Source: Hymenobacter aquaticus (GTDB lineage: Bacteria; Bacteroidota; Bacteroidia; Cytophagales; Hymenobacteraceae). Taken from it: 64,000 nucleotides of DNA. The notes under the pieces are model-generated. The model made no database searches. It was not told the origin of the DNA and saw nothing but the letters and a program-made list of their open reading frames with translations. The position numbers and the translations under genes were made by a program. Positions 40,883-47,998 of the stretch are shown one piece after another. Location of the stretch: positions 2,728,001 through 2,792,000 of the forward strand of contig NZ_SRLC01000001.1 in the NCBI RefSeq assembly GCF_004765605.1. Direction: 5' to 3'. Numbering within the stretch: position 1 is the first letter of the stretch; the number at the start of each line of letters is the position of its first letter.

Positions 40883-42022
40883 ATGATGCGTAAATCTCTG
40901 AAATCTGCTGGCCGACTCCTACTCAGCCTGGTGGCTCTCTTGCTGGTGGCAGGCGTGGCTTTTGCCAACCTGAGCCCGGAGCTGGGCGGTAAGCCCACGA
41001 AAGCCCAGAAGGTGGCCTACGCCCAATCGGGCCACTACCAGGACGGTGAGTTTCGGAACCTATTACCGACCGAGGTGATGACCGGCGGCAGTACGGTGTC
41101 GGTGCTGTGGAAATTCCTGTTCGGCAAAACGCCCGACGCCGCCCCGTCCGCGCCCCTGCCCACCCAGCCACTCGATCCGCTGAGCATCAGCCGCAAAACG
41201 CCCGACCTGCTGCGCGCTACGTGGTTTGGGCACTCGGCCAGCCTGGTGGAAATAGCCGGGAAGAACATCCTGTTCGACCCCATGCTGAGCGTGAAGATGG
41301 GGCCCGTGTCGTGGGCCACGCCCACGCGCTACAACCCCGCCCTGGCCATCACCGCCGAGCAGCTCCCGCCCATCGATGCAGTGCTGATTTCGCACGACCA
41401 CTACGACCACCTCGACTACCAGACCATCCGGCGGCTCAAGGACAAAACGGCCAATTTCTACGTGCCGCTGGGCGTCGGGGCTCACCTGCTGGCCTGGGGC
41501 GTGGCCCCGGCCAACGTGCACGAGCTGGACTGGAACGACTCGGTACAGCTGCCGGGCCTGACCATCATCAGCCAGCCAGCCCGCCACTTTTCGGGCCGGG
41601 GCCTCACCAACCGCAACTCCACCTCGTGGAGCTCCTGGGTGCTGAAGTCGGCCACGCAGCGCGTGTTTTACAGCGGCGACGGGGGCTACGGCCCCCACTT
41701 CCAGGCCATCGGCCGGCAGCACGGCCCTTTCGACCTGGCCCTGATGGAGTGCGGGCAGTACGATGCGCAGTGGGCCCAGATTCATATGATGCCCGAGCAG
41801 AGCGTGCAGGCTGCCCTCGACGTGCGGGCCCGCCTGATGCTGCCCGTGCACTGGGGCGCTTTCACGGAGGCCAACCACGCCTGGAACGACCCCGTGCAGC
41901 GGGCCACCGCCGAAGCCCGCCGCCTGGGCCAGTTCATCACCACGCCGGAGCTGGGGCAGCCCGTGACGCCGGGCATCGGCCCCCTCCCCCAGCGGCCCTG
42001 GTGGCTCACGGTGGGGCAGTAG
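40883..42022 (+). CDS. MBL-fold metal hydrolase (NAPE-PLD/UlaG-like), membrane-anchored
   Basis: The 379-residue protein begins with a hydrophobic segment (LLLSLVALLLVAGVAFA, about 12-28) that may be an anchor or a signal peptide. The metallo-beta-lactamase fold follows: TWFGHSASLVEIAGKNILFDPML, the zinc motif SHDHYDHLD (about 169-177), SQPARHFSGRG, YSGDGGYGPHF and LPVHWGAF as the last His ligand. This set, with 'RATWFGHSA', matches the NAPE-PLD-like group that cleaves phospholipid-type substrates, but bacterial members are mostly uncharacterised. Two Met lie at 40883 and 40886; either could start. It converges with the 2TM gene with 8 bases between. Confidence 0.87.
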   Translation: MMRKSLKSAGRLLLSLVALLLVAGVAFANLSPELGGKPTKAQKVAYAQSGHYQDGEFRNLLPTEVMTGGSTVSVLWKFLFGKTPDAAPSAPLPTQPLDPLSISRKTPDLLRATWFGHSASLVEIAGKNILFDPMLSVKMGPVSWATPTRYNPALAITAEQLPPIDAVLISHDHYDHLDYQTIRRLKDKTANFYVPLGVGAHLLAWGVAPANVHELDWNDSVQLPGLTIISQPARHFSGRGLTNRNSTSWSSWVLKSATQRVFYSGDGGYGPHFQAIGRQHGPFDLALMECGQYDAQWAQIHMMPEQSVQAALDVRARLMLPVHWGAFTEANHAWNDPVQRATAEARRLGQFITTPELGQPVTPGIGPLPQRPWWLTVGQ

Positions 42023-42030
42023 CCTCGTGT

Positions 42031-42336
42031 TTAGCGGCCTTCCCGCTCGCGCACCAGCCGCTCGTACTCGCGCTCCGACTGTTGGCCGCCGAAGCCGCTG
42101 TAGACCCGCACGCCCTGCATCAGCACCCCGAAGCCCCAGAACACCGTCGACCAGACTGGCCAGGGCACGTAGTTGAAGTGGCGGCCGGCGTAGTGGCCTC
42201 CGCCGTTGAAATCAGTGAAAAACCAGATGGCCCAGAGCAGGGCATTGACGGCCACGTAGGTGAGCAGGTGGGCTTTGAACTTGGCGCGGGCCTTGGCGAT
42301 GCGCCACAGCTGGGGGTCACGGTTGGCAGCTTCCAT
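42031..42336 (-). CDS. 2TM domain protein
   Basis: The 101-residue protein has the two-transmembrane-domain layout: a basic amphipathic N-terminus (WRIAKARAKFKAHLLTYVAVNALLWAIWFFTD), a Gly/Tyr-rich loop and a second helix (WPVWSTVFWGFGVLMQGVRVY), ending in a charged tail with many Arg and Glu. In Bacteroidota the domain often sits at the N-terminus of LytTR-type kinases or stands alone as here. It should be in the inner membrane; function unknown. A clear promoter lies 34 bases upstream. Confidence 0.85.
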   Translation of the reverse strand: MEAANRDPQLWRIAKARAKFKAHLLTYVAVNALLWAIWFFTDFNGGGHYAGRHFNYVPWPVWSTVFWGFGVLMQGVRVYSGFGGQQSEREYERLVREREGR

Positions 42337-42369
42337 AGCAGTCGAACGGGTTAGGAGATGAATATGCAG

Positions 42370-42401
42370 CGAACCTATTCATTCGCTTTTACATAGGCAA
42401 A
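42370..42401 (-). promoter_or_regulatory. promoter of the 2TM gene
   Basis: On the minus strand TTTG (42401-42398) is followed after 20 bases by TAGGTTCG (42377-42370), one mismatch from TAnnTTTG, 34 bases before the ATG. The region also has to drive the divergent macrodomain gene. Confidence 0.5.
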
Positions 42402-42516
42402 CTATACTATACCGAGTGGTAGAACGCCCGGGCTGAGCCGTCGAAAAACCGGGATGGAGCGTATGGGTCATTTACACCCCGCCCTCCGGACCGGGCTTCA
42501 CCTCACCCGTTTTCAG

Positions 42517-43083
42517 ATGACAGCTTCACCAACCGATTGGCACTCCCAGGCGCAGAATTTCGGCCGTATCCGGTTCTATCAGGGCGACATTACCAAAATC
42601 GACACCCCGGCCATTGTTAACGCGGCCAACTCGTCTTTGCTCGGCGGGGGCGGCGTCGATGGGGCTATTCACCGGGCGGGCGGCCCCGAAATCCTGGAAG
42701 CCTGCCGGCGGCTCCGGGCCGGGCATCTGGGCAAAGGCCTGGCCCCGGGGCAAGCCGTAATGACCACGGCCGGGCGGCTGCCGGCCGCCCACGTCATTCA
42801 CACCGTGGGGCCGGTTTGGAACGGAGGGCAGAAAGACGAAGCCGAAAAGCTAGCCAGCTGCTACCGCAACAGCCTACGGCTGGCCGCCGAAAATCAGCTC
42901 GACAGCGTGGCTTTCCCCGGGATCAGCACCGGCATTTACGGTTACCCCAAAGCCGAAGCCACCGCCATTGCCGTGCGGGAAGTCCGGCAGTTTCTGGCGC
43001 AGCACGACTTCCCGAACACGGCAGTTTTCGTGGTCTTCGACGACCAAAGCCGCCAGCTGTACGAGCAGGAATTAAGCAAGTAA
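42517..43083 (+). CDS. macrodomain protein, O-acetyl-ADP-ribose deacetylase type
   Basis: The 188-residue protein is a MacroD-type macrodomain: IRFYQGDITKIDTPAIVNAANSSL, the ADP-ribose loop GGGGVDGAIHRAGG, VIHTVGPVWNGG and SVAFPGISTGIYGYP. These residues match enzymes that hydrolyse O-acetyl-ADP-ribose and remove ADP-ribose from acidic side chains. It is cytoplasmic. I start it at 42517, where the family begins; an upstream Met at 42454 is possible but its extension is not conserved-looking. It is followed by a family-D repeat element. Confidence 0.92.
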   Translation: MTASPTDWHSQAQNFGRIRFYQGDITKIDTPAIVNAANSSLLGGGGVDGAIHRAGGPEILEACRRLRAGHLGKGLAPGQAVMTTAGRLPAAHVIHTVGPVWNGGQKDEAEKLASCYRNSLRLAAENQLDSVAFPGISTGIYGYPKAEATAIAVREVRQFLAQHDFPNTAVFVVFDDQSRQLYEQELSK

Positions 43084-43100
43084 GCCCCTACACGGTAGCC

Positions 43101-43320
43101 GTCATGGCCAGGCCCAAGCAATCCGTCCGCTGAAATGGGCTGAGCTTCCTACAGTGAAAAGCCCTCTACTCCGGCAGGAATAAAGGGCTTACTGGTAAAA
43201 AGGCAGCTTGTCACCAGCAGCGGACGGATTGCCACGGCTACGCCTCGCCATGACACATTCCGCACATTTCTCACATTCGACCCACATTCAAAACACATTC
43301 ACCCCACATTACCACTTCAT
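43101..43320. repeat. family D element copy 2 with CACATT-rich tail
   Basis: GTCATGGCCAGGCCCAAGCA and ATCCGTCCGCTG at 43101-43132 pair with CAGCGGACGGATTGCC and GCCTCGCCATGAC ending at 43254. A hairpin AAAAGCCCTCTAC ... AAAGGGCTT at the centre resembles a terminator. The copy aligns along its length with the 39407-39585 element. From 43251 a tail of CACATTC words runs to 43320; its first 20 bases match, reversed, the left flank of copy 1. The tail contains the stop codon of the next minus-strand gene. Confidence 0.86.
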
Positions 43321-44103
43321 CTCTTCCGGGTGGCGGCGCAGGTAGGCGGCTACGTCGTAGATCAGGCCGGCGTGGCCGGCTTCGAGCAGCACGGTGTGGG
43401 CCTTGGTGAGGGAGGCAATAAACTCCTGTAAGCCCGCGTGGGGTATCACCCGGTCGAAGCGGCCGAGAAAGAACGTCACGGGCGTCGGCTGCCGGTTCAG
43501 CAGGGCCGCCAGCTTCCTGGTGTCGAAGACCAGGTGCCGAAACCCGACCCAGCTGCGGTACACGCGCAGGCGCTTTTCGCGGCTGTCGAGCTGCCACTGG
43601 GCGAAGCGCACCAGCCCCGAATCGACGAGGCGGCGCTGGGCCAGCCCGTCGATGAAGCGCAGCAGCCGCTGGGGGCGCAGCACGGCCCGGCCCAGCACGC
43701 CCCGCATCCAGGGTGGGTAGGTGGCCAGCGCGTACCAGAACTGCGTTTTGAGGCCATCCGGGGCAATCAGCCAGAGCTTTTCGACCCGGCCGGGAAACTG
43801 TTCCACGGCCGTTAAGGCGAATTTGGCCCCCATGCTGAACGCCAGCAGCCCAAACGTATGGATGCCGTGCGCGGCCAGAAACTCACCCAGCAGCTCGCCC
43901 AGTCGGGCTTTGCGCAGGGGCGAATCGGCCTTGGCCAGCCGGCTGCGGCCGTGGTAGAACAGGTCGAAGGCGTAGAGCGTCACGTCGGGGCCCAGAATGG
44001 CAGCCATGCCGCGCCAGTGCCCCTCGCTCTGCCCGTAGCCGTGAAACGCCAGCACCACCCGCGGCCCGGTGCCATACTTCTGAAAGTGCAGGCTGGTTTT
44101 CAT
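43309..44103 (-). CDS. alpha/beta hydrolase
   Basis: The 264-residue protein has the alpha/beta-hydrolase fold: VVLAFHGYGQSEGHWRGMA (oxyanion region, His-Gly), LYAFDLFYHGRS, nucleophile elbow LLAFSMGAKFAL (Ser about 90), and the late acid and His in FFLGRFDRVIPHAG and LLEAGHAGLIYD. A basic cap region lies at about 125-195. The elbow reads AFSMG in place of the usual GxSxG, a known variant. No signal peptide. Substrate unknown. The start at 44103 is the Met before the conserved strand; the longer frame runs into a repeat. It could be the last gene of the cmk-ispH-DUF502 run. Confidence 0.85.
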   Translation of the reverse strand: MKTSLHFQKYGTGPRVVLAFHGYGQSEGHWRGMAAILGPDVTLYAFDLFYHGRSRLAKADSPLRKARLGELLGEFLAAHGIHTFGLLAFSMGAKFALTAVEQFPGRVEKLWLIAPDGLKTQFWYALATYPPWMRGVLGRAVLRPQRLLRFIDGLAQRRLVDSGLVRFAQWQLDSREKRLRVYRSWVGFRHLVFDTRKLAALLNRQPTPVTFFLGRFDRVIPHAGLQEFIASLTKAHTVLLEAGHAGLIYDVAAYLRRHPEEMKW

Positions 44104-44116
44104 GCGGCAGAGAGCT

Positions 44117-44213
44117 GTAACGCGAAGTTGCACTTCGCGAGGCGTCCGGGTTGCGTGGCGGTTGCCGGTCAAAGTTGTCGTGCAACGTCTCGCGAAGTGG
44201 AACTTCGCGTTAC
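44117..44213. repeat. dispersed inverted repeat, family B copy 2
   Basis: GTAACGCGAAGTTGCACTTC (from 44117) pairs with GAAGTGGAACTTCGCGTTAC (ending 44213). The pattern of a short palindrome inside each arm matches copy 1 at 12619. The right arm supplies the TAA stop of the DUF502 gene. Confidence 0.82.
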
Positions 44214-44767
44214 ATGCGGCTCACGCCGCCCGATACGATGAACTTCATTACGTCGCTGCTGGGCAGGTCGAGGTAGGTTACATTGTCGGCGGGCACCAGC
44301 ACCAGCTCGCCGGAGAAGTTGTAGGAGTGCGGAAAATACACCGCCATCAACGACTCGCGGTGAATGGCCGTCATGCTGGTTTGGGTCACGAAGCCCATTT
44401 TATAGCACTGGGTGGCTTTGTTCATCAGCACCAGCACCGGCTGGTTGAACTTCTGGTTGTCGCCCACGAAGGCGTCGAGCAAATCCTTCAGGCTGGAGTA
44501 GATGATGCTCACCAGCGGGGTACGGTGCAGAATCCGCTCGGCCAGCACCAGAAAGGGCCGCACCATAAACGACTTGGCAATAAAGCCCACGGCCGTCACC
44601 ATGACCACGATAATCACCAGCCCCAGGCCCGGAATGTGGCTGCCGTCCCAGCTCAGGTCGAAAGTGTGGTCGAGCCAGCTGAAGATGGCAACCAGGATGT
44701 AAATTGTCAGGCTGATGGGTGCCACAATCAGGAACCCGTTCAGGAAGTAGTTGAAAAACCTGCTCAT
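44210..44767 (-). CDS. DUF502 family membrane protein
   Basis: The 185-residue protein matches DUF502: FNYFLNGFLIVAPISLTIYILVAIFSWLD (TM1), IPGLGLVIIVVMVTAVGFIAKSF (TM2), then RILHRTPLVSIIYSSLKDLLDAFVGDNQKFNQPVLVLM and a soluble C-terminal part (VYFPHSYNFSGELVLVPADNV). Two helices place it in the inner membrane with the C-terminal domain probably cytoplasmic. The family is widespread and without firm function. It lies 96 bases after ispH on the same strand. The stop codon is made by the arm of a family-B repeat. Confidence 0.92.
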   Translation of the reverse strand: MSRFFNYFLNGFLIVAPISLTIYILVAIFSWLDHTFDLSWDGSHIPGLGLVIIVVMVTAVGFIAKSFMVRPFLVLAERILHRTPLVSIIYSSLKDLLDAFVGDNQKFNQPVLVLMNKATQCYKMGFVTQTSMTAIHRESLMAVYFPHSYNFSGELVLVPADNVTYLDLPSSDVMKFIVSGGVSRM

Positions 44768-44863
44768 AGCGCGAAAAAGGCAAAAAAATACCCGGCCATA
44801 ACCGGCCGGGCAAGTAACGAAGATTGGCAGTAGTAAATCAGAGTTTTTAGCTCGGCCGTAGCC

Positions 44864-45751
44864 TTACGCCGGCAGACTTTCGGCCACCTCGTTCACCCGG
44901 TCGGCCACGCGCTGCATCAGCCACATCGGGGTGCTGGTCGCCCCGCAGATGCCCACGGTGGCGGCGCCCTGCAGCCAGGCTTCGTCCAGCTCCTGCTCGT
45001 TTTCGATGAAGTAGCTGCGCGGGTTGGTTTGGTTTACCACACTGAACAGCGCCTTGCCGTTGGAGCTTTTCCGGCCGCTCACGAACAGCACCACGTCGTA
45101 GTCCACGGCGAACTTGCGCAAAGCCGGCTCCCGGTTGCTGACCTGCCGGCAGATGCTGTCGTTGGCATCGAACGACTCGAGGCTGCCCCCGGCGGCGGCA
45201 ATGCGCTGCTCGATGAGCGCCTTCATGTGGTAGAAGCCGGCGGTGCTTTTGGTGGTTTGGCTGAACAACGTCACGGGCCGGGCAAAGTCGATCTGGTCGA
45301 GGTCGGCTTCACTCATCACGATGATGGACTGGTTGCCGGTCTGGCCGTTGAGGCCCGTTACCTCGGCGTGGCCGGGCTGCCCGTAGATGACCACCTGCCC
45401 GTTCTGGCGGGTGGTGCTGTCGAAGGCATGCTTTACCCGGTTCTGCAGCTTGAGCACTACCGGGCAGGAAGCGTCAATCAGCTCCAGGTTGTTGCGCAGG
45501 GCCAGCGCGTAGGTTTCCGGCGGCTCGCCGTGGGCCCTGATCAGCACCTTGCAGTCGTGCAGAGTCTGGAGCTGGTCCCGGTCGATGATGCGCAGGCCCT
45601 GCTGGTGCAGGCGCTCCACTTCCATGCGGTTGTGCACAATATCGCCCAGGCAGTAGAGGGTAGGCTGGCTGGCCAGCTCATCCTCGGCCATCTGAATGGC
45701 AAATTCAACCCCGAAGCAATACCCCGAATTTTTATCTATCGTGACGTTCAT
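44864..45751 (-). CDS. ispH: 4-hydroxy-3-methylbut-2-enyl diphosphate reductase
   Basis: The 295-residue protein is IspH, the last enzyme of the non-mevalonate isoprenoid route, which makes IPP and DMAPP. The three iron-sulfur Cys are visible in SGYCFGVEFAI (Cys12), IDASCPVVLKL and VGICGATSTPMWLM. HNRMEVERL and IRAHGEPPE carry the active-site His residues. It is cytoplasmic. It follows cmk by 60 bases in the same direction, a pairing often seen in Bacteroidota. Confidence 0.96.
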   Translation of the reverse strand: MNVTIDKNSGYCFGVEFAIQMAEDELASQPTLYCLGDIVHNRMEVERLHQQGLRIIDRDQLQTLHDCKVLIRAHGEPPETYALALRNNLELIDASCPVVLKLQNRVKHAFDSTTRQNGQVVIYGQPGHAEVTGLNGQTGNQSIIVMSEADLDQIDFARPVTLFSQTTKSTAGFYHMKALIEQRIAAAGGSLESFDANDSICRQVSNREPALRKFAVDYDVVLFVSGRKSSNGKALFSVVNQTNPRSYFIENEQELDEAWLQGAATVGICGATSTPMWLMQRVADRVNEVAESLPA

Positions 45752-45811
45752 GAGTCTTTCTCAAGTGGCAAACACCCGGCGCGGCTGGCAACTTTCGCGC
45801 CCAATTCTTTC

Positions 45812-46546
45812 TTAACTCCCCGCGCCGGCATTGCGTTCGGCTTCGCCCGAAACGGCCAGCACGCTGCGCTCAAACAGCCGGGCTGATACCCGCTCCAGCA
45901 CGAAATCGACCTGCTCGTCAATCATCATGTGGGTCGTGTCGAGCAGCACGGCGTCGGCGGCGCGGCGCAGGGGGCTTTCGGTGCGCGTCGAGTCGATATG
46001 GTCGCGCTTGCGCAGGTTTTCCACGATGTCGGCCAGGGGCACGTGCTCATCCTTCAGGGCCAGCTCTTCCTGCCGGCGGCGGGCCCGGGTTTCCACGTCG
46101 GCCGTCATAAAGATCTTGACCTCGGCGTCGGGGAAAACGGTGGTGCCAATGTCGCGCCCGTCCATGACCACGCCCCGCTTGCGGCCCATGCGCTGCTGCT
46201 GGGCCACCAGGGTGTGGCGCACGGCCGGAATGACGGAAACCTCACTCACGGAGTTGGAAATGCGCATCTGCCGGATTTCATCCTCCCGAATCACGCCGTC
46301 GAGGCACAGCTCGTTGCGGCCGGTTTTGCGGTTGCGCTTAAACGAAATGTGAATGTCGTGCAGGGCCTGCTCCACGCGGGGCAAATCGTCGAAGGCAATG
46401 CCGCGCTCCAGCAGGTAGAGCGTCACGGCCCGGTACATGGCGCCGGTATCAATGTAGGCGTAGCCCAGCTCGGCCGCCACGGCTTTGGCCGTGGTGCTCT
46501 TGCCGCAGGAAGAGTAGCCGTCGATGGCAATGACGATTTTTCTCAT
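45812..46546 (-). CDS. cmk: cytidylate kinase
   Basis: The 244-residue protein is a (d)CMP kinase: P-loop IAIDGYSSCGKSTTAKAVA, YAYIDTGAMYRAVTLYLLE, the CMP-binding insert (RISNSVSEVSVIPAVR) and GRDIGTTVFPDAEVKIFM. It phosphorylates CMP and dCMP for pyrimidine salvage and DNA supply. The C-terminal 20 residues (VSGEAERNAGAG) extend past the usual end. The ATG at 46546 directly precedes the P-loop strand. It lies 35 bases after the small uncharacterised gene at 46582 and before ispH. Confidence 0.96.
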   Translation of the reverse strand: MRKIVIAIDGYSSCGKSTTAKAVAAELGYAYIDTGAMYRAVTLYLLERGIAFDDLPRVEQALHDIHISFKRNRKTGRNELCLDGVIREDEIRQMRISNSVSEVSVIPAVRHTLVAQQQRMGRKRGVVMDGRDIGTTVFPDAEVKIFMTADVETRARRRQEELALKDEHVPLADIVENLRKRDHIDSTRTESPLRRAADAVLLDTTHMMIDEQVDFVLERVSARLFERSVLAVSGEAERNAGAGS

Positions 46547-46581
46547 GGCAAAGTCGGTGGGCTGGGGGCTGGTGGTAGTCA

Positions 46582-46974
46582 CTAAATCCAATTTTTACGA
46601 CGGGGCTCGACGGCCACGCGTTCAGGTATACCCGCGAAGAATACGGCAACCGACTCTTTTTGGCCGTGAGCCAGGTGCTGCGACACGCGGTAGAAAGGGT
46701 TGAAGAAATGCTTGTTGGCAATGCCGATGCCGGTGGTTTTGTCGGGCCCCAGGGCCCACTCGCCCTGGTACACGGCTACCATGCACTGGCCCAGAAAGCA
46801 GCCCAGGGCCGAAATTACGCCTTCGCGCTCGGCGTCCTTGATGCTGGCGCGCTGCTGCTCGATAAACTCGTCGAGGCGCTGCACGCCGGCCGCGTCAAAG
46901 GCGGGGGCCTGCAGCTGCTGGCGGACGGCTTCAGCGGCTTTCAGCAAAGGAATCAGGGGATTTTCGGAAGTCAT
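46582..46974 (-). CDS. uncharacterised protein, 130 residues
   Basis: I do not recognise the family with certainty. The first half is helical and charged (LIPLLKAAEAVRQQL, LDEFIEQQRASIKDAEREG); the second is a compact alpha+beta part with VISALGCFLGQCMVAVYQGEWAL and IANKHFFNPFYRVSQHLAHG. No signal peptide or TM helix. The shape, an enzyme-like single domain with a 'GxFLG' helix and 'GEW' strand, is reminiscent of small DUF-type proteins linked to immunity or housekeeping, but I would not assign one. It is 10 bases downstream of the next gene and 35 bases upstream of cmk, all on one strand, so it is co-transcribed. Confidence 0.75.
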   Translation of the reverse strand: MTSENPLIPLLKAAEAVRQQLQAPAFDAAGVQRLDEFIEQQRASIKDAEREGVISALGCFLGQCMVAVYQGEWALGPDKTTGIGIANKHFFNPFYRVSQHLAHGQKESVAVFFAGIPERVAVEPRRKNWI

Positions 46975-46984
46975 AGGCTACAAG

Positions 46985-47686
46985 CTAAGGCCGCGGCTGG
47001 GCTGCGGTCTGCAAAAACTGCGTGGTGCGAAAATCGGCGTATTGGGCGAGCAGCCGCGGCACTTGCCAGCGGCCCACGCGCTTGGCGCGCAGCTGGGCTA
47101 CCAGGGCCGGGTCGTCGGCCAGCAGCGCCAGCAAAAGTTGCTGCAACGGGGCTCTTTCCTTGGGCAGCAGCACCCAGCCGTCGGCGTTCTGCCGGATAAA
47201 CAGCTTGTGAGGCTTGATGAATACGCTGAACAAGGACGTAACCGGGTCGGTGACGTCGACCAGTTGCAGGCCGCCGCCGCGGAACAGCTGCTGCCCGAAG
47301 GCCGTGGGCAGGTGGCCCAGCTTGCCCGGCGCCACGCCCGCCAGCGTCACGACCGTATCGGTGCCGCTGAGGACGAAAGCCGTCATTTCCTCGGGCGAAA
47401 ACGCCCGGTAATAGTTGCCGCTTTCGTTCAGATACACCCGGTCGGGCAGCCAGCCGGCAATCTGCACGGGGTGCCACTGCCCGTCGAGGCCCCGGAACGT
47501 GCCGGGCTTGCCGCCGGGCTCGTAGCGCAGCGTGGGGTTGCGGGTGTGCTCGGGGTACGACGCCGGGGGAATAAACGCCGCGTGCGGCCGCCGCTGCGCC
47601 AGCCCGACGACGGGCCCGGCCACCACCAGCAGCGTTGCCAGCAGGTACGTAAGGGGCGCAGGAGCAACGACGCGGGCGTGGTTCAC
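46985..47686 (-). CDS. secreted protein of unknown function
   Basis: A GTG start at 47686 opens a signal peptide (APLTYLLATLLVVAGPVVGLAQ). The mature part of about 210 residues has a YLNESGNYYRAFSPEEMTAFVL region, a strand pair FRGGGLQLVDVTDPVTSLFSVFIK and a helical C-terminus (LQQLLLALLADDPALVAQLRAK). The part HKLFIRQNADGWVLLPKERA is charged and surface-like. I recognise no family. A longer frame starting with a TTG at 47749 exists but lacks a signal. Overlap of less than 15 bases to the next gene suggests one operon down to ispH. Confidence 0.75.
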   Translation of the reverse strand: MNHARVVAPAPLTYLLATLLVVAGPVVGLAQRRPHAAFIPPASYPEHTRNPTLRYEPGGKPGTFRGLDGQWHPVQIAGWLPDRVYLNESGNYYRAFSPEEMTAFVLSGTDTVVTLAGVAPGKLGHLPTAFGQQLFRGGGLQLVDVTDPVTSLFSVFIKPHKLFIRQNADGWVLLPKERAPLQQLLLALLADDPALVAQLRAKRVGRWQVPRLLAQYADFRTTQFLQTAAQPRP

Positions 47687-47754
47687 AAAAGGGGAATAAT
47701 AGGCAGAGCAAACAGCGGCCGGCCACCGCGCGAGGCAGCTGGTCCGCAACCGGG

Positions 47755-47913
47755 TTAATGACTGTCGCAGGGACAGGGAGTTTTGCCGAATTTGGCTTTG
47801 CGCTTAAAGGAAGCCGTTTTCTTCTGCTGAACGGTGCGCTGGGCACAGCTCGTCAGCGTAAGGCCGGAACCCGATATGAGGGCGGCCAACAGCAAAGTCA
47901 CAATCTTTCTCAC
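47755..47913 (-). CDS. small lipoprotein, 52 residues
   Basis: A GTG at 47913 opens VRKIVTLLLAALISGSG, a short signal with the lipobox LTSC (Cys about 22). The mature peptide is only about 30 residues, very basic (RTVQQKKTASFKRKAKFGK) and ends TPCPCDSH. I recognise no named family. The exact -7 box TATATTTG is 17 bases upstream, which supports this short start over a longer frame. The two Cys and terminal His at the end could bind metal; that is a guess. It is divergent from adenine deaminase (85 bases between starts). Confidence 0.65.
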   Translation of the reverse strand: MRKIVTLLLAALISGSGLTLTSCAQRTVQQKKTASFKRKAKFGKTPCPCDSH

Positions 47914-47929
47914 CGGCACGGATTTTCGG

Positions 47930-47937
47930 CAAATATA
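47930..47937 (-). promoter_or_regulatory. -7 box of the small lipoprotein gene
   Basis: On the minus strand TATATTTG matches TAnnTTTG exactly, 17 bases before the GTG. A -33 TTG at the right distance is not evident. Confidence 0.5.
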
Positions 47938-47998
47938 CGGTTCTTTACCCGTTCGCCTTTGCTTAAGCTCAACTTTCCCCCTTCTTCCCTCCTGCCCC

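Noticed and set aside
47834..47998. Longer adenine deaminase N-terminus
   Set aside because: The 55-residue extension overlaps the promoter and coding region of the divergent small lipoprotein and lacks family similarity.
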